Part shown: piece after piece, positions 1 through 10,363 of the stretch | Position numbering within the stretch: position 1 is the first letter of the stretch | Layout: the number at the start of each line of letters is the position of its first letter | Source of the DNA: Hyphomicrobiales bacterium | Lineage (GTDB): Bacteria; Pseudomonadota; Alphaproteobacteria; Rhizobiales; Rhizobiaceae | Assembly: GCA_900468805.1 (NCBI GenBank) | Contig: UEIF01000028.1 | Span: forward strand, 29,842 to 93,841 | Reading direction: 5' to 3' | Length of the DNA stretch: 64,000 nt | Position numbers and translations under genes: made by a program | The notes under the pieces: model-generated | What the model saw: only the letters and a program-made list of their open reading frames with translations | Told to the model about the DNA's origin: nothing | The model's database searches: none

Positions 1-1318
1 CGCCGTAGAGCGAACCGAGCGGCGAGGAAGCCACCATGTTGGAAAACTGGAACTCGCGGCCGGCGACGAGATAGCGCCCGGTCGCCTGCAGGTCGAAGGA
101 CAGCGGCGGCTCGCCGGAGTTTGGCGCCGCCGTGCCGCCACTGATAAGCGCATCGATGCCGAACCCCTTGCCTGCATTGGGATCGAGCTTGTCGAGGTCG
201 ATCACTGCACCGCTGATCGGCAGCACGGTCGGGCCGAGATGCAACCGCGACTTGGCGATCTCCAGTGTCTGCTTGTCGAAGTCATAGGCAAGATTGAACT
301 GGCCGTCCGTCAGTTCCTGCGAATCGCCATCGACATAGATCAGGCCGGGGTCGAGATTGAGCGCTGCATTGAGCGTCGGCTTGACGCCATCGGCGGCCCG
401 CACGGCGGACAGGGTGAGGTTGCCGAATGAGTTAAGGCCCTGGCGGATATCCCCCTGCTCGTTGCGCTTCAGCGCAAAAGGCGCCAGGTCGACATGCGTC
501 AGCGTGGCGACGAGCCGCGATGCATGGCCGCCCGCCTCCTCGGTGATGACGTTGAGATCGGCGGTCTCGCCATTGATCGAGATCTGTCCGCTGAGCTGCA
601 GCGAGCTCGGCCCGGCATGTTCAAAGGCGAGGTTGTCGACCACCAGCGAGACCGGCCCGTTTGCCGTGTCTGCGAGCTTGATGTCGATACCCGAGATGCG
701 CACCGAGTCCGTGCCGCCGCGCTCGACGAAGGTCCGGAACATGTCGAGATGCGAAAAGATCGCCTCCATTGCCGCCGGAATCGCATCCACACGCAGATTG
801 TCGAGTTTTACCGGATCGCCCGAGGGAAGCAGTGAGGTGTCGAGCGCGATATCGTCCGCCTCGACCGACGTCACGGCGATGCGGCCGCGGAAGAGCTGCA
901 GCGGATCCAGCGCCATGCGCATCGATGATGTGGTGGAAAGATGCTGGCCGCTCTGCTGGTCGATCATGTTGACGTCGCGCGCTTCGAGCGCCAACCGCAG
1001 GCCGGAGGTGAAGCGGATGACGGTGGAGCCGACTTCGGCCCGGTAGCGCGGTCCCAGTGCACCGTTCAGCGCCGATTGCGCCTGCTGTGACAGCGGCGCG
1101 TCGATAATTCCGCTTTCGATGGTGAAGACGATCGCCGCCAGGATGAACAGGATCACTGCGCAGAAGCCGCTGGCGGCTTTTGCGGTGCCGCGCATGCGTG
1201 AGCGCGGCGGCGGGCAGTGCACGATGAGGGGATCCTCCGCTTGCGCGGAAGGCAGGTTGTGCAAGGCGACGATATCCTTCTTGCGGAACGTGACTTTTTC
1301 GCCGCGGATGGCTGACAT
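1..1318 (-). CDS. AsmA-like / DUF3971 envelope protein (partial, C-terminus outside window)
   Basis: The frame is open from an ATG at 1318 down to the window edge, giving 439 visible codons. The product has a roughly 50-residue cytoplasmic N-terminus, one membrane segment at about residues 51-66, then a long beta-rich region with phrases such as SVEADDIALD and LTHVDLAPFALKRNEQGDIR. This is the layout of YhdP/DUF3971-AsmA proteins, which span the periplasm and are implicated in phospholipid transport to the outer membrane. AGGAG lies about 13 bases upstream of the ATG, so a nearer start cannot be excluded. The gene is divergent from bcp. The family call is by sequence style; the C-terminal AsmA-like domain is not visible. 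Confidence 0.7.
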   Translation of the reverse strand, partial: MSAIRGEKVTFRKKDIVALHNLPSAQAEDPLIVHCPPPRSRMRGTAKAASGFCAVILFILAAIVFTIESGIIDAPLSQQAQSALNGALGPRYRAEVGSTVIRFTSGLRLALEARDVNMIDQQSGQHLSTTSSMRMALDPLQLFRGRIAVTSVEADDIALDTSLLPSGDPVKLDNLRVDAIPAAMEAIFSHLDMFRTFVERGGTDSVRISGIDIKLADTANGPVSLVVDNLAFEHAGPSSLQLSGQISINGETADLNVITEEAGGHASRLVATLTHVDLAPFALKRNEQGDIRQGLNSFGNLTLSAVRAADGVKPTLNAALNLDPGLIYVDGDSQELTDGQFNLAYDFDKQTLEIAKSRLHLGPTVLPISGAVIDLDKLDPNAGKGFGIDALISGGTAAPNSGEPPLSFDLQATGRYLVAGREFQFSNMVASSPLGSLYG

Positions 1319-1437
1319 GCGCCTTGGGAAACTCCTGGATCTGATTTGAATCACTCTGGGCGGGACACCGTTTCGTCCACTATATAACCCGTCTGATATA
1401 GTATCTCTCCTAAACCCGGCAAAAGAAAGTTTTGAGA

Positions 1438-1911
1438 ATGACTGCTCCCGGTATTGGTTCTGCTGCTCCCGATTTCAGCCTCCCGCGCGATGGCGGCGGC
1501 CGCATTTCACTCTCGGATTTTCAAGGAAAGCCGTTGGTCCTGTTCTTCTACCCCAAGGATGACACCACGGGCTGCACCACCGAATCACTTGATTTCACAG
1601 CACTTGCCGATGAGTTCGCAGCTGCCGGAGTTATCGTCGTCGGCATGTCGCCCGATTCGGCGACCTGCCATGACCGCTTCATCAAGAAGCACAAGCTGAC
1701 GGTTGCCCTTGCCTCCGACGAGGACAGGACGACGCTGCAGGCCTATGGTGTGTGGAAGGAAAAGAAGATGTATGGCCGCACCTTCATGGGTGTCGAGCGT
1801 ACGACCTTCCTGATCCGCAGGGACGGCACCATCGCCACCATCTGGCAGAAGGTGAAGGTCGCGGGCCATGCCGAAACGGTGCTGGCAGCCGTCAGGAATC
1901 TTGTCGCGTGA
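1438..1911 (+). CDS. bcp: Peroxiredoxin, Bcp/PrxQ type
   Basis: A thioredoxin-dependent peroxidase of about 157 residues that reduces hydrogen and organic peroxides in the cytoplasm. FFYPKDDTTGCTTE contains the peroxidatic Cys46. The usual proline of the TPGCT motif is Thr here. There is no cysteine five residues later as in E. coli Bcp; the only other cysteine is Cys77 in SPDSATCHDRF, which suggests the PrxQ class with a distant resolving cysteine. ATG at 1438 is chosen; an in-frame TTG two codons upstream is also possible. The stop overlaps the GTG start of the following DUF455 gene, so the two are probably co-transcribed. Confidence 0.93.
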   Translation: MTAPGIGSAAPDFSLPRDGGGRISLSDFQGKPLVLFFYPKDDTTGCTTESLDFTALADEFAAAGVIVVGMSPDSATCHDRFIKKHKLTVALASDEDRTTLQAYGVWKEKKMYGRTFMGVERTTFLIRRDGTIATIWQKVKVAGHAETVLAAVRNLVA

Positions 1912-2726
1912 CGACCATCACTTCGCTGCGCGGCGGCGCGATCGATGCGATCCGCTCCGCCGATCTCGATCGCAAGACGGAGCTGGCGCAGGAAAGCGCT
2001 AACAGGTGGTTCGCGCGGCGCATCTCGCTGCGCTCGCCGCTGGATGCCCCCCTTCCGGAACGTCCCGGCCGGCCGGAAAAACCGCTACTGGTGCCGCCGA
2101 CCCAGGTCGGAAAACGCTCGCTCCATACCGTGCATGGCCGCGTCGCCCTGTTGCACGCGATCGCCCATATCGAACTCAACGCTGTCGATCTGGCGCTCGA
2201 TATCGTTGCGCGATTCGCCTCGGCACATGTGCCGAATTCCTTCTTTGATGGCTGGATGCAGGTGGCCTTCGAAGAGGCCAAGCACTTTCGCTTGGTGCGC
2301 AAGCGGCTGAATGATCTCGGCGCCGATTATGGCGATCTTCCCGCCCATGACGGTCTTTGGCAGGCGGCACATTCGACCCGCAACGACCTGACGGCTCGGC
2401 TTGCCGTCGTGCCCCTGATTCTCGAAGCGCGCGGCCTTGATGTTACGCCTGCGCTGCAGGCCAAGATGCGCGAGACCGGCGACCTCGAAAGTGCTGCCGT
2501 TCTCGACGTCATCTACAACGACGAGAAAGGTCATGTCGCCGTCGGCGCAAAATGGTTCCGCTTCCTCTGCGCCCGGGAAAAGCGCGATCCGGCAAGGACG
2601 TTTCAGGAGCTGGTGCGAGCTAATTTCCGCGGTCCGCTGAAGGCGCCGTTCAACGATGTGGCGCGCGCAGAAGCCGGGCTGACGCCCTCCTTTTATCGCG
2701 CGCTGACATCGACGAGCCAAAGCTGA
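1908..2726 (+). CDS. DUF455 ferritin-like domain protein
   Basis: A 272-residue protein starting at a GTG that overlaps the bcp stop by four bases. It contains an all-helical ferritin-like fold with the expected metal-ligand clusters: AHIELNAVDLALD, FEEAKHFRL and NDEKGHVAVG. These E/H spacings imply a di-iron or related centre. DUF455 proteins have no settled function. Translational coupling to a peroxiredoxin suggests a role in oxidative or metal stress, which is inference. The open frame extends further upstream inside bcp, but the overlapping GTG is the natural start. Confidence 0.8.
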   Translation: MTTITSLRGGAIDAIRSADLDRKTELAQESANRWFARRISLRSPLDAPLPERPGRPEKPLLVPPTQVGKRSLHTVHGRVALLHAIAHIELNAVDLALDIVARFASAHVPNSFFDGWMQVAFEEAKHFRLVRKRLNDLGADYGDLPAHDGLWQAAHSTRNDLTARLAVVPLILEARGLDVTPALQAKMRETGDLESAAVLDVIYNDEKGHVAVGAKWFRFLCAREKRDPARTFQELVRANFRGPLKAPFNDVARAEAGLTPSFYRALTSTSQS

Positions 2727-2761
2727 ACGGCAAAGTTCCCTAACGTTGCGTAAACCACTTA

Positions 2762-2769
2762 TTAACCAT
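2762..2769 (+). promoter_or_regulatory. Candidate CtrA-binding 8-mer TTAACCAT
   Basis: TTAACCAT sits in an AT-rich stretch 21 bases before the ATG of the M23 peptidase. It matches the 8-mer form of the alphaproteobacterial CtrA site. A single 8-mer can occur by chance, but position and base composition favour a control site. Confidence 0.45.
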
Positions 2770-2790
2770 AACTATATGTAATTAATCCCA

Positions 2791-4155
2791 ATGACGCGGG
2801 CGCTGGAACCGCGCATCTTTGGGGGGCCCTCCGTGACGAGCGGACATCACAGTCGGGTATTCGGCAAGAGGGCACAGGAACACATCCTCATTCTCGCAAG
2901 TGGCGACAGAGTGCGCCACATGACGGTGAAGCCGTGGATGGCCGCCGTCGCCTTCTGCTTCGTCGGCGTCTTTTCCATAGGCTATCTGCTTGCCACCTCC
3001 TACCTCGTGCTGCGTGACGATCTGATTGGCGCGACCATGGCCCGCCAGGCCCGTATGCAGCATGACTATGAAGACCGCATCGCAGCGCTCCGCGCACAGG
3101 TCGACCGCATCACCTCCCGCCAGCTTCTCGACCAGCAGGTCGTCGAGGACAAGGTCGATAAGCTGATGGAGCAGCAGATGGCGCTGACCTCGCGTCACGG
3201 AAAGCTCGACAACTTGCTCGACCGTGCTGAAAGCTCCGGCCTGACGGGCAAGGATGCGCCCGCCGCGGACGTGCCTGCACAATCCTATGCGCCTGATATC
3301 AAGGACAAGCGCGCTTCGCTGACCGGCGGCGCGCAAGCAATTGAAAAGCTTCTGGCAGGCGATAATCAGCCAGCCGATGCCGGGGCACCCGATAATTCCA
3401 CCCTCGCCTATGTTCCATCGGAGGAAACCGTCGGCGACCGCGCCGACCGTGTCTTTTCCAAGGTCACGCTCTCGCTGAAGACCGTCGAGCAGGACCAGAA
3501 GAGCCGCATCGAGCAGCTGACGAGCGATGCCGGCAATGCCGCCGATACGATCAAAGGCGTGCTCGATCGTTTCCATATCGAAATCCCGGCAGAGACCATT
3601 GCCGCCAAGGAAGACGAGGACAGCGCCGTCGGCGGTCCTTATGTAGAGCCTGAAAGCAACGACGACTTCAACAATTCGCTCGTCCAGCTTGATGGCGCGC
3701 TGACGCGTCTGGAAGCCGTGCGCAGCACCGCCGAAGCTCTGCCCTTCCGTAATCCGGCGATCGGCAAGGAAGTCACCAGCCCCTTCGGCAACCGGCGCGA
3801 TCCGTTCCTCGGCCGGCTTGCCCTTCATTCCGGCATCGACTTCCGCTTCTCGCCGGGCGAGAGGATCCGCCCCACCGCGCCCGGCAAGGTGGTCGCGGCT
3901 GGCTGGACCGGCGGTTACGGCAATATGGTCGAGGTCGATCACGGCAACGGCATTTCGACACGCTACGGCCATATGTCCGAGATTCTGGTGAAGGTCGGCG
4001 ACGCGGTCGACCGCAACGATGTCATAGGTTTGGCCGGCAGCACTGGCCGCTCCACAGGCACGCACCTGCATTATGAGGTGCGTCAGGATGGGCATGCCGT
4101 CGACCCGATCTATTTCATGAATGCCGGCCTTAAACTTGCCACTTATATAAAATAG
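2791..4155 (+). CDS. M23 (LytM-type) murein endopeptidase, membrane anchored
   Basis: A 454-residue protein with a basic cytoplasmic N-terminus, one membrane segment at about residues 49-72, a coiled-coil stalk with many Q/E/R/L residues to about 160, and a C-terminal M23 domain. The zinc and catalytic residues are all present: HSGIDF (H346, D350), YGNMVEVDHGNG, RYGHM and HLHYEV (H425, H427). It should be an active periplasmic D,D-endopeptidase, unlike the degenerate EnvC/NlpD activators. Rhizobiales M23 enzymes with this anchor-coil-LytM plan include the polar-growth protein RgsM, but orthology cannot be settled here. The upstream TTAACCAT suggests cell-cycle control by CtrA. Confidence 0.9.
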   Translation: MTRALEPRIFGGPSVTSGHHSRVFGKRAQEHILILASGDRVRHMTVKPWMAAVAFCFVGVFSIGYLLATSYLVLRDDLIGATMARQARMQHDYEDRIAALRAQVDRITSRQLLDQQVVEDKVDKLMEQQMALTSRHGKLDNLLDRAESSGLTGKDAPAADVPAQSYAPDIKDKRASLTGGAQAIEKLLAGDNQPADAGAPDNSTLAYVPSEETVGDRADRVFSKVTLSLKTVEQDQKSRIEQLTSDAGNAADTIKGVLDRFHIEIPAETIAAKEDEDSAVGGPYVEPESNDDFNNSLVQLDGALTRLEAVRSTAEALPFRNPAIGKEVTSPFGNRRDPFLGRLALHSGIDFRFSPGERIRPTAPGKVVAAGWTGGYGNMVEVDHGNGISTRYGHMSEILVKVGDAVDRNDVIGLAGSTGRSTGTHLHYEVRQDGHAVDPIYFMNAGLKLATYIK

Positions 4156-4309
4156 CCGATCTGGGTAACGAACACTTCACCTCAACCCCGGGGTGAAGCC
4201 GCTATTCCTTGACTTGCCGGCCGTTTCGGACTATGTCGCGCAGCATTGCGGCATGCAATCCCGCCGACTCGCCAGAGACCGGCCGAACGGAACGGAAACA
4301 GTTTTCCCT

Positions 4310-5818
<1,509 letters not shown>

Positions 5819-5825
5819 TTGCCCG

Positions 5826-6248
5826 ATGGGCACGCCCGGTATCGATTTCCCAGGCCTCGGCGTAGGCCTGGTTATTTTGCGCGACGGCAAAATCCTCCTC
5901 TACAAGCGTATGCGTCCACCTGAAGCCGGCTACTGGAATATTGTCGGCGGCAAGGTCGATCATATGGAGCCGGCTGAGGAAGCCGCGCGCCGCGAGGCGG
6001 AAGAAGAAACGGGGCTCACCATCGGTCGCATCGAACGAATCGGCTCGACCGAGCAAATCATCGAAGCCGACCGCCAGCACTGGATTTCCCTTCTCTATAT
6101 CGCCCGTGACGTGACGGGCGAGCCGCAGCTCACGGAACCGGACAAGCTGTCGGAATTCGGCTGGTTCGGCCTTGCCGATCTGCCGGAGCCGCTGTCAGCG
6201 TTTACCAGGGTTGCGATATCATCTCTTCCGGCCGGGCAATTGCGCTGA
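5826..6248 (+). CDS. NUDIX hydrolase
   Basis: A 140-residue Nudix-family pyrophosphohydrolase. The Nudix box is intact: GGKVDHMEP followed by REAEEETGL supplies the G-x5-E-x7-REUxEExGU pattern that binds Mg2+ and cleaves nucleoside diphosphate-X substrates. The substrate cannot be deduced. The start lies 7 bases after the rhlE stop, so it is probably the last gene of the M23-rhlE-nudix run. It converges with the TfoX-like gene, whose stop lies directly against this one. Confidence 0.88.
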   Translation: MGTPGIDFPGLGVGLVILRDGKILLYKRMRPPEAGYWNIVGGKVDHMEPAEEAARREAEEETGLTIGRIERIGSTEQIIEADRQHWISLLYIARDVTGEPQLTEPDKLSEFGWFGLADLPEPLSAFTRVAISSLPAGQLR

Positions 6249-6566
6249 TCATTCAGCCCGCAATGCGGCTTCATAGGCAAGCCGCACCCAGCGCGCCATG
6301 ACGTCAGGGTCATCATAGGCCTCTTCAGGAATGCTCCAGTAAGGCATCTTCACCGGCGCACCCTTCTTGCCCTCGTAGAACCATTGGCTGGCGCCGGCCG
6401 CCGTAAATTCCCCCGCGCTCTTCTCGTCGGCCTTCAGCAGGATCTCGTCGCGCACTTCCAGTGCCAGGATCCGGCCGAGGTGGTAGATGCCCTTGCCGCC
6501 GAACATGGGCTTGATGGTGACAGGCCCAAGCGACTGAAACATTTCCTCGATGCCGGCATTGTCCAT
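6249..6566 (-). CDS. TfoX N-terminal domain protein
   Basis: A 105-residue protein matching the TfoX/Sxy N-terminal domain: PVTIKPMFGGKGIYHLGRI, then LKADEKSAGEF and MPYWSIPEEAYDD. It lacks the C-terminal domain of the competence regulator Sxy. Stand-alone TfoX-N proteins are common in rhizobia and their function is not established. Its stop abuts the NUDIX stop, and it lies downstream of the flavin reductase gene on the same strand with a 31-base gap, so the two may be co-transcribed. Confidence 0.82.
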   Translation of the reverse strand: MDNAGIEEMFQSLGPVTIKPMFGGKGIYHLGRILALEVRDEILLKADEKSAGEFTAAGASQWFYEGKKGAPVKMPYWSIPEEAYDDPDVMARWVRLAYEAALRAE

Positions 6567-6597
6567 GGCCTGTCGCTCCTCTTGCGTGGCGAGCCAG

Positions 6598-7092
6598 CTA
6601 AATCGAATGATAGCCGCGGTTCAAATAGAGAAGCGCCGGGTGGATCTCGGTGAAACGAACGGCGGCGACCTCGCCGAAGATGACGTTATGGGTCGGCATT
6701 TCCTTGATGTCGGTCACCCGGCAGTCGAAGACGGCAAGCGCATCGGCAAGCACCGGGGCGCCCGTTGCCAGCGTTTCGAAGCGGGCGCTCGAGAAACGAT
6801 CCTCGTTTTCCAGATGCGTGCGGCCTGAAAAGGCATCGGCAACGGCCTGATGATGGGCGCCGAGTGAGTTCAACGCGAAGATGCCGCTGCGGAAGAAGAT
6901 CTCGTTCTTCACATTGGTATTGTTGAGACAGACGAGGACGGAAGCCGGATGGTCGGATACCGAGCAGGCGGCCGTGATGGTGACGCCGCGGCGGGCCTCA
7001 CCCATGGCCGTCGTCACGAGTTGCACGTGGCCGGCATAGCGGCTCATGGCGTCGCGATAGAGGCCGGGATCGATATGCTGCCTGTTCAACAC
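6598..7092 (-). CDS. Flavin reductase-like (FMN-binding split barrel) protein
   Basis: A 164-residue protein of the flavin_reduct family. RRGVTITAACSVSDHPASVL and VCLNNTNVKNEIFF match the FMN-binding core, followed by FALNSLGAHHQAVADAFSG and a C-terminal YLNRGYHSI. Members reduce FMN or FAD with NAD(P)H and feed two-component monooxygenases, or bind haem or flavin in other roles. No oxygenase partner is adjacent, so the substrate is open. It is divergent from the solute-binding protein gene, with about 170 bases between the starts. Confidence 0.82.
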   Translation of the reverse strand: MLNRQHIDPGLYRDAMSRYAGHVQLVTTAMGEARRGVTITAACSVSDHPASVLVCLNNTNVKNEIFFRSGIFALNSLGAHHQAVADAFSGRTHLENEDRFSSARFETLATGAPVLADALAVFDCRVTDIKEMPTHNVIFGEVAAVRFTEIHPALLYLNRGYHSI

Positions 7093-7264
7093 ATGCTTCT
7101 CCGCGTTCGGTGTCTTGTTCTTGTTATTTCACCAATATGGCGGGCATCGGTTACCTTTTCTACAATGGCACCCGCGAAAAGCTGCGGAACCTGCTTGTTT
7201 TTCTTTGACGATTGTCGCCGTGCGGATAAAAGGGCATGGACAAGACGAGAGACCTGCACCTTTC

Positions 7265-8347
7265 ATGACGACCCTGCGTGTCATAGCCGCCCTTCTGTCG
7301 CTGATGGCGTTGACGGCCGAAAGCCGTGCGGCCGGCGTGACGATCGGAGTCGTGGCGCCGCAGGGGGGCACTTTTGCCTCGCTCGGCGCCCAGATCTTCG
7401 CAGGAGCGAATTTCCAGATCCAGCAGGCGGGCGATACGGTCGTCCCTATCAACGAGACCTGCCAGGACAATAGCGGCCAGGCGATCGCCGATGCGCTGAT
7501 CGCTGCCAAGGTCCAGATCGCGATCGGCTTCCTGTGCAGCGAGACGCTGGAAGGCGCCCTGCCGAAGCTGAAGGACGCCAGTATCCCTGCCATCACCGTA
7601 TCAGTACGCTCACGCATCCTGATGGAAGATTCGCTGAAAAACGCCTGGCCCCTCTTCCGCCTCGGCCCGCAGGATAGTGATGAAGCTGCCAAGATCATCC
7701 AGATCATCCTGCAGCAATGGACGGCTTCTCCGATCGCCCTCATCGAAGATGGTACGATCCACGGCCGTGAACTGACGGAAGCCGTGCGCAACGCGCTGGA
7801 AGAAAATGGCCTGAAGCCCGTTTTCACCGACACCTACCGGCCGGGGCAGGAACAGCAGATCGGCCTCGTGCGCCGCCTGAAGCGGGCCGGTGCTACCAAG
7901 GTTTTCATCGGCGGTGACAGGAACGATGTCGCCACCATCGCCCGTGACGCGAGGGCCGAAAACATCCCGCTCGACATCCTGAGCGGCGATGCGATGCGCG
8001 CTGCAAACCAGCCGCTCGCGCTGGCGGATGGCGTGCGCGCCGTTGCCATCCCCGAATATGCGCTTCTGCCGGATGCGGCTGCGACCGTCGCGGCCCTGCG
8101 CGCGGCTGGAATCGAGCCGGAAGGCTATGTCCTGCCGGCAGCGGCCGCCGCGCTGATTGCCAGCCAGGCCGTGCAGGCTGCGATGGCCGAAGGCAAGCCG
8201 GTTGCCGAAAAGCTGATCAGCACGGAATTCCACACGCCCATCGGACCGGTCACCTTCACGCCGGCCCATGAGCTTTCGAAAAATCCCTATCGTCTTCTCG
8301 AATGGCGCGGCGATGCTTTCGTCCCGCCTGCCGACGGGACCGACTGA
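7265..8347 (+). CDS. Periplasmic ABC-type substrate-binding protein, branched-chain amino acid family
   Basis: About 360 residues. The N-terminus MTTLRVIAALLSLMALTAE ends in SRAAG, a clear Sec signal peptide with cleavage after the Ala-x-Ala-like site, which is why ATG 7265 is preferred over the longer frame from 7115. The mature part shows the LivJ-type periplasmic-binding fold: GVVAPQGGTFASLGAQIFAG, FLCSETLEGALPKLKDASIP, SPIALIEDGTIHGRELTEAV and VFIGGDRNDVATIARDA. No permease or ATPase gene is adjacent, so this is an orphan binding protein. Amino-acid-like ligands are usual for the family but not proven. Confidence 0.85.
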   Translation: MTTLRVIAALLSLMALTAESRAAGVTIGVVAPQGGTFASLGAQIFAGANFQIQQAGDTVVPINETCQDNSGQAIADALIAAKVQIAIGFLCSETLEGALPKLKDASIPAITVSVRSRILMEDSLKNAWPLFRLGPQDSDEAAKIIQIILQQWTASPIALIEDGTIHGRELTEAVRNALEENGLKPVFTDTYRPGQEQQIGLVRRLKRAGATKVFIGGDRNDVATIARDARAENIPLDILSGDAMRAANQPLALADGVRAVAIPEYALLPDAAATVAALRAAGIEPEGYVLPAAAAALIASQAVQAAMAEGKPVAEKLISTEFHTPIGPVTFTPAHELSKNPYRLLEWRGDAFVPPADGTD

Positions 8348-8407
8348 CCTATTGACAATGCCGGGAGGCGGCTTGCCCGCTGCCGGTTGAGATGGAGACC
8401 GAGACCC

Positions 8408-9085
8408 ATGACGACACTGCCCATCCGCATCGCGCCGTCGATCCTGGCGGCAGATTTTGCAAAGCTCGGCGAGGAAGTACGCAACGTCACCGCAGCCGGC
8501 GCCGACTGGATCCATCTCGACGTCATGGACGGGCATTTCGTGCCGAACATCTCCTTCGGTCCTGACGTTATCAAGTCGTTGCGCTCCTATACGGATGCGA
8601 CCTTCGACTGCCATCTGATGATCTCGCCGGCCGACCCCTATCTGGAGGCTTTCGCCAAGGCCGGCTGCGACCGCATCACCGTGCACGCAGAGGCAGGACC
8701 ACATCTGCACCGCTCGCTGCAGACGATCCGCCATCTCGGCAAGAAGGTCGGTGTCACGCTCAATCCGGCAACGCCGCTTTCGGTGGTCGAGAACGTGCTT
8801 GACGATGTCGACCTCATTCTCATTATGTCCGTCAACCCCGGTTTCGGCGGCCAGAAATTCATTCCGGCAATGGCAGACAAGATCGCAGCGGCGAAGTCAC
8901 TCATCGGTGATCGCCCGATCGAGCTTGAGGTGGACGGTGGCGTGACGGTCGATACCGCGCCCACCGTGGCAAAGGCCGGCGGCAATGTGCTCGTCGCCGG
9001 ATCGGCAATTTTCAAGGGCGGCTCGGTCGAGTCCTATCGCCAGGCCATCACCGCCCTTCGCAACGCGGCTGAGGGAGCTCGCTAA
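8408..9085 (+). CDS. rpe: Ribulose-phosphate 3-epimerase
   Basis: A 225-residue TIM-barrel enzyme interconverting ribulose 5-phosphate and xylulose 5-phosphate in the pentose phosphate and Calvin pathways. Diagnostic stretches are IAPSILAADFAKLG, HLDVMDGHFVPNISFGPDV (metal and catalytic Asp), HLMISPADPYLEAF, MSVNPGFGGQKFIP and ELEVDGGVTVDTAP. ATG 8408 is chosen because the conserved sequence begins at TLPIRIAPSIL; a slightly longer frame exists. Its stop TAA shares its last base with the next ATG, so it is translationally coupled to the DUF2259 gene. Confidence 0.96.
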   Translation: MTTLPIRIAPSILAADFAKLGEEVRNVTAAGADWIHLDVMDGHFVPNISFGPDVIKSLRSYTDATFDCHLMISPADPYLEAFAKAGCDRITVHAEAGPHLHRSLQTIRHLGKKVGVTLNPATPLSVVENVLDDVDLILIMSVNPGFGGQKFIPAMADKIAAAKSLIGDRPIELEVDGGVTVDTAPTVAKAGGNVLVAGSAIFKGGSVESYRQAITALRNAAEGAR

Positions 9086-9813
9086 TGACGAAGCGCATGT
9101 TTATGGGCGGGTTTTTCGCCGCCCTGCTGACCGGCATGGCCGCCACGGCCTCGGCCGGCGACATTGCCAATATGCAGCCGGTCGGTTTCTCGGCCGATGG
9201 CAAGATCTTTGCCTTCCAGGAATTCGGCATGAAGGATGGAAAGGTGCCCTATTCGGATACCTTTTTCATCGACACCGAAACCGGTGAAAACCTTGAAGGC
9301 ACGCCCTTCCATCTGGAGCTGACAGACAAGGACGCTGATCTTTCCAAGGCGCGCCGACAGAACCTGACGGCTGCCCGCAAGCAGATGGACAAATACGACC
9401 TTCTGACCAATCCGGGCCTGATCGCCGCCTTCAACCCGCCGACCGAACTCGGCTCGCCAATGAAGACGATCCGCTACACGACGCTTGCCAACGATGGCCC
9501 GCCGCGCGGCGCCTATACGCTGCTGCTCGGTGACGCCGATGTCGCAAAGCCGGATAGCTGCAAGGACGTCAACCGCGTCACCGGCTTTACGCTGCAACTC
9601 ATCGAAAAGGACGGCGCGCCGCATCGCCAGCTGGTGCATGAAGACAAGTCGCTGCCGGATGATCGGGGCTGCACGGTCGAATATCGCATGGGCGGCGCCC
9701 TCGTCTACCAGCCGGAATCGGCAAAGCCTGTTCACATCGCCCTCATTCTGGCGCTGAGCGCCGCGCCGGACGGCCGCAACGGCCGCTGGATCGCCGTTCC
9801 GGTTCACCCCTGA
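9085..9813 (+). CDS. DUF2259 predicted secreted protein
   Basis: A 242-residue protein with a signal peptide (MTKRMFMGGFFAALLTGMA then ATASAG). The mature part starts ANMQPVGFSADGKIFAFQEF and continues DTFFIDTETGENLEGTPF, a pattern of the DUF2259 family, which has no assigned activity. Its start overlaps the rpe stop by one base and the next gene begins two bases after its stop, so rpe, this gene and the membrane protein form one operon. A periplasmic location is likely. Confidence 0.78.
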   Translation: MTKRMFMGGFFAALLTGMAATASAGDIANMQPVGFSADGKIFAFQEFGMKDGKVPYSDTFFIDTETGENLEGTPFHLELTDKDADLSKARRQNLTAARKQMDKYDLLTNPGLIAAFNPPTELGSPMKTIRYTTLANDGPPRGAYTLLLGDADVAKPDSCKDVNRVTGFTLQLIEKDGAPHRQLVHEDKSLPDDRGCTVEYRMGGALVYQPESAKPVHIALILALSAAPDGRNGRWIAVPVHP

Positions 9814-9815
9814 GA

Positions 9816-10301
9816 ATGAACCGTCTGCGGGCGGCATGGCCGTCCTTTTCAGAATTTTTCATTGGCGCCCCGCTCTGGGGCGTCCAGATGCTGCTCTCGG
9901 TCATGGTTGGCCTCTACCTGCGTAATGGATGGGAAACGAGCCACGTGCTCGATCTCTCCATCCTCTATTTTAGCGGCGGGCTGCTCTCCTGGCCCTTCAA
10001 CCTGCTTGTGGGGCGCTATTTCGCTCTGGGCCATAAGGTGGAGACGCGTTTCGCCGCTTTCTTCCTGGCGTTGACGACCGGCACGGTCCTGATGACAGCC
10101 TTTCTCTTCGCCATGGACTACCGGATTTTCTATGCCCGCTGGCATGCGCCGTTCGGCTCTGTCATCTGGATGTTCCAGTTTGTCTTTACCGGCGCCAGCG
10201 CCGTTTATCAGTTCCTCGTTATCGGTCTGGGGCTATTTCTGCCCCTTGGACTGGTCTGTCTTTTCGCCACCAGCCTGGCTCTTGCCAAACGCATGCGTTG
10301 A
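9816..10301 (+). CDS. Hypothetical integral membrane protein
   Basis: A 161-residue hydrophobic protein with about four predicted membrane helices: around residues 15-35 (FIGAPLWGVQMLLSVMVGLYL), 47-65, 80-100 (FAAFFLALTTGTVLMTAFLF) and 125-155 (YQFLVIGLGLFLPLGLVCLF). No family was recognised. It starts two bases after the DUF2259 stop, so it is the third gene of the rpe operon. A short gap then separates it from purB. Confidence 0.65.
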   Translation: MNRLRAAWPSFSEFFIGAPLWGVQMLLSVMVGLYLRNGWETSHVLDLSILYFSGGLLSWPFNLLVGRYFALGHKVETRFAAFFLALTTGTVLMTAFLFAMDYRIFYARWHAPFGSVIWMFQFVFTGASAVYQFLVIGLGLFLPLGLVCLFATSLALAKRMR

Positions 10302-10363
10302 GATTGCCGGCCGTCTTTGCTACAGGGGCCGCAGCTACTGTCACGAAATGAAGGCGCTCGCAC

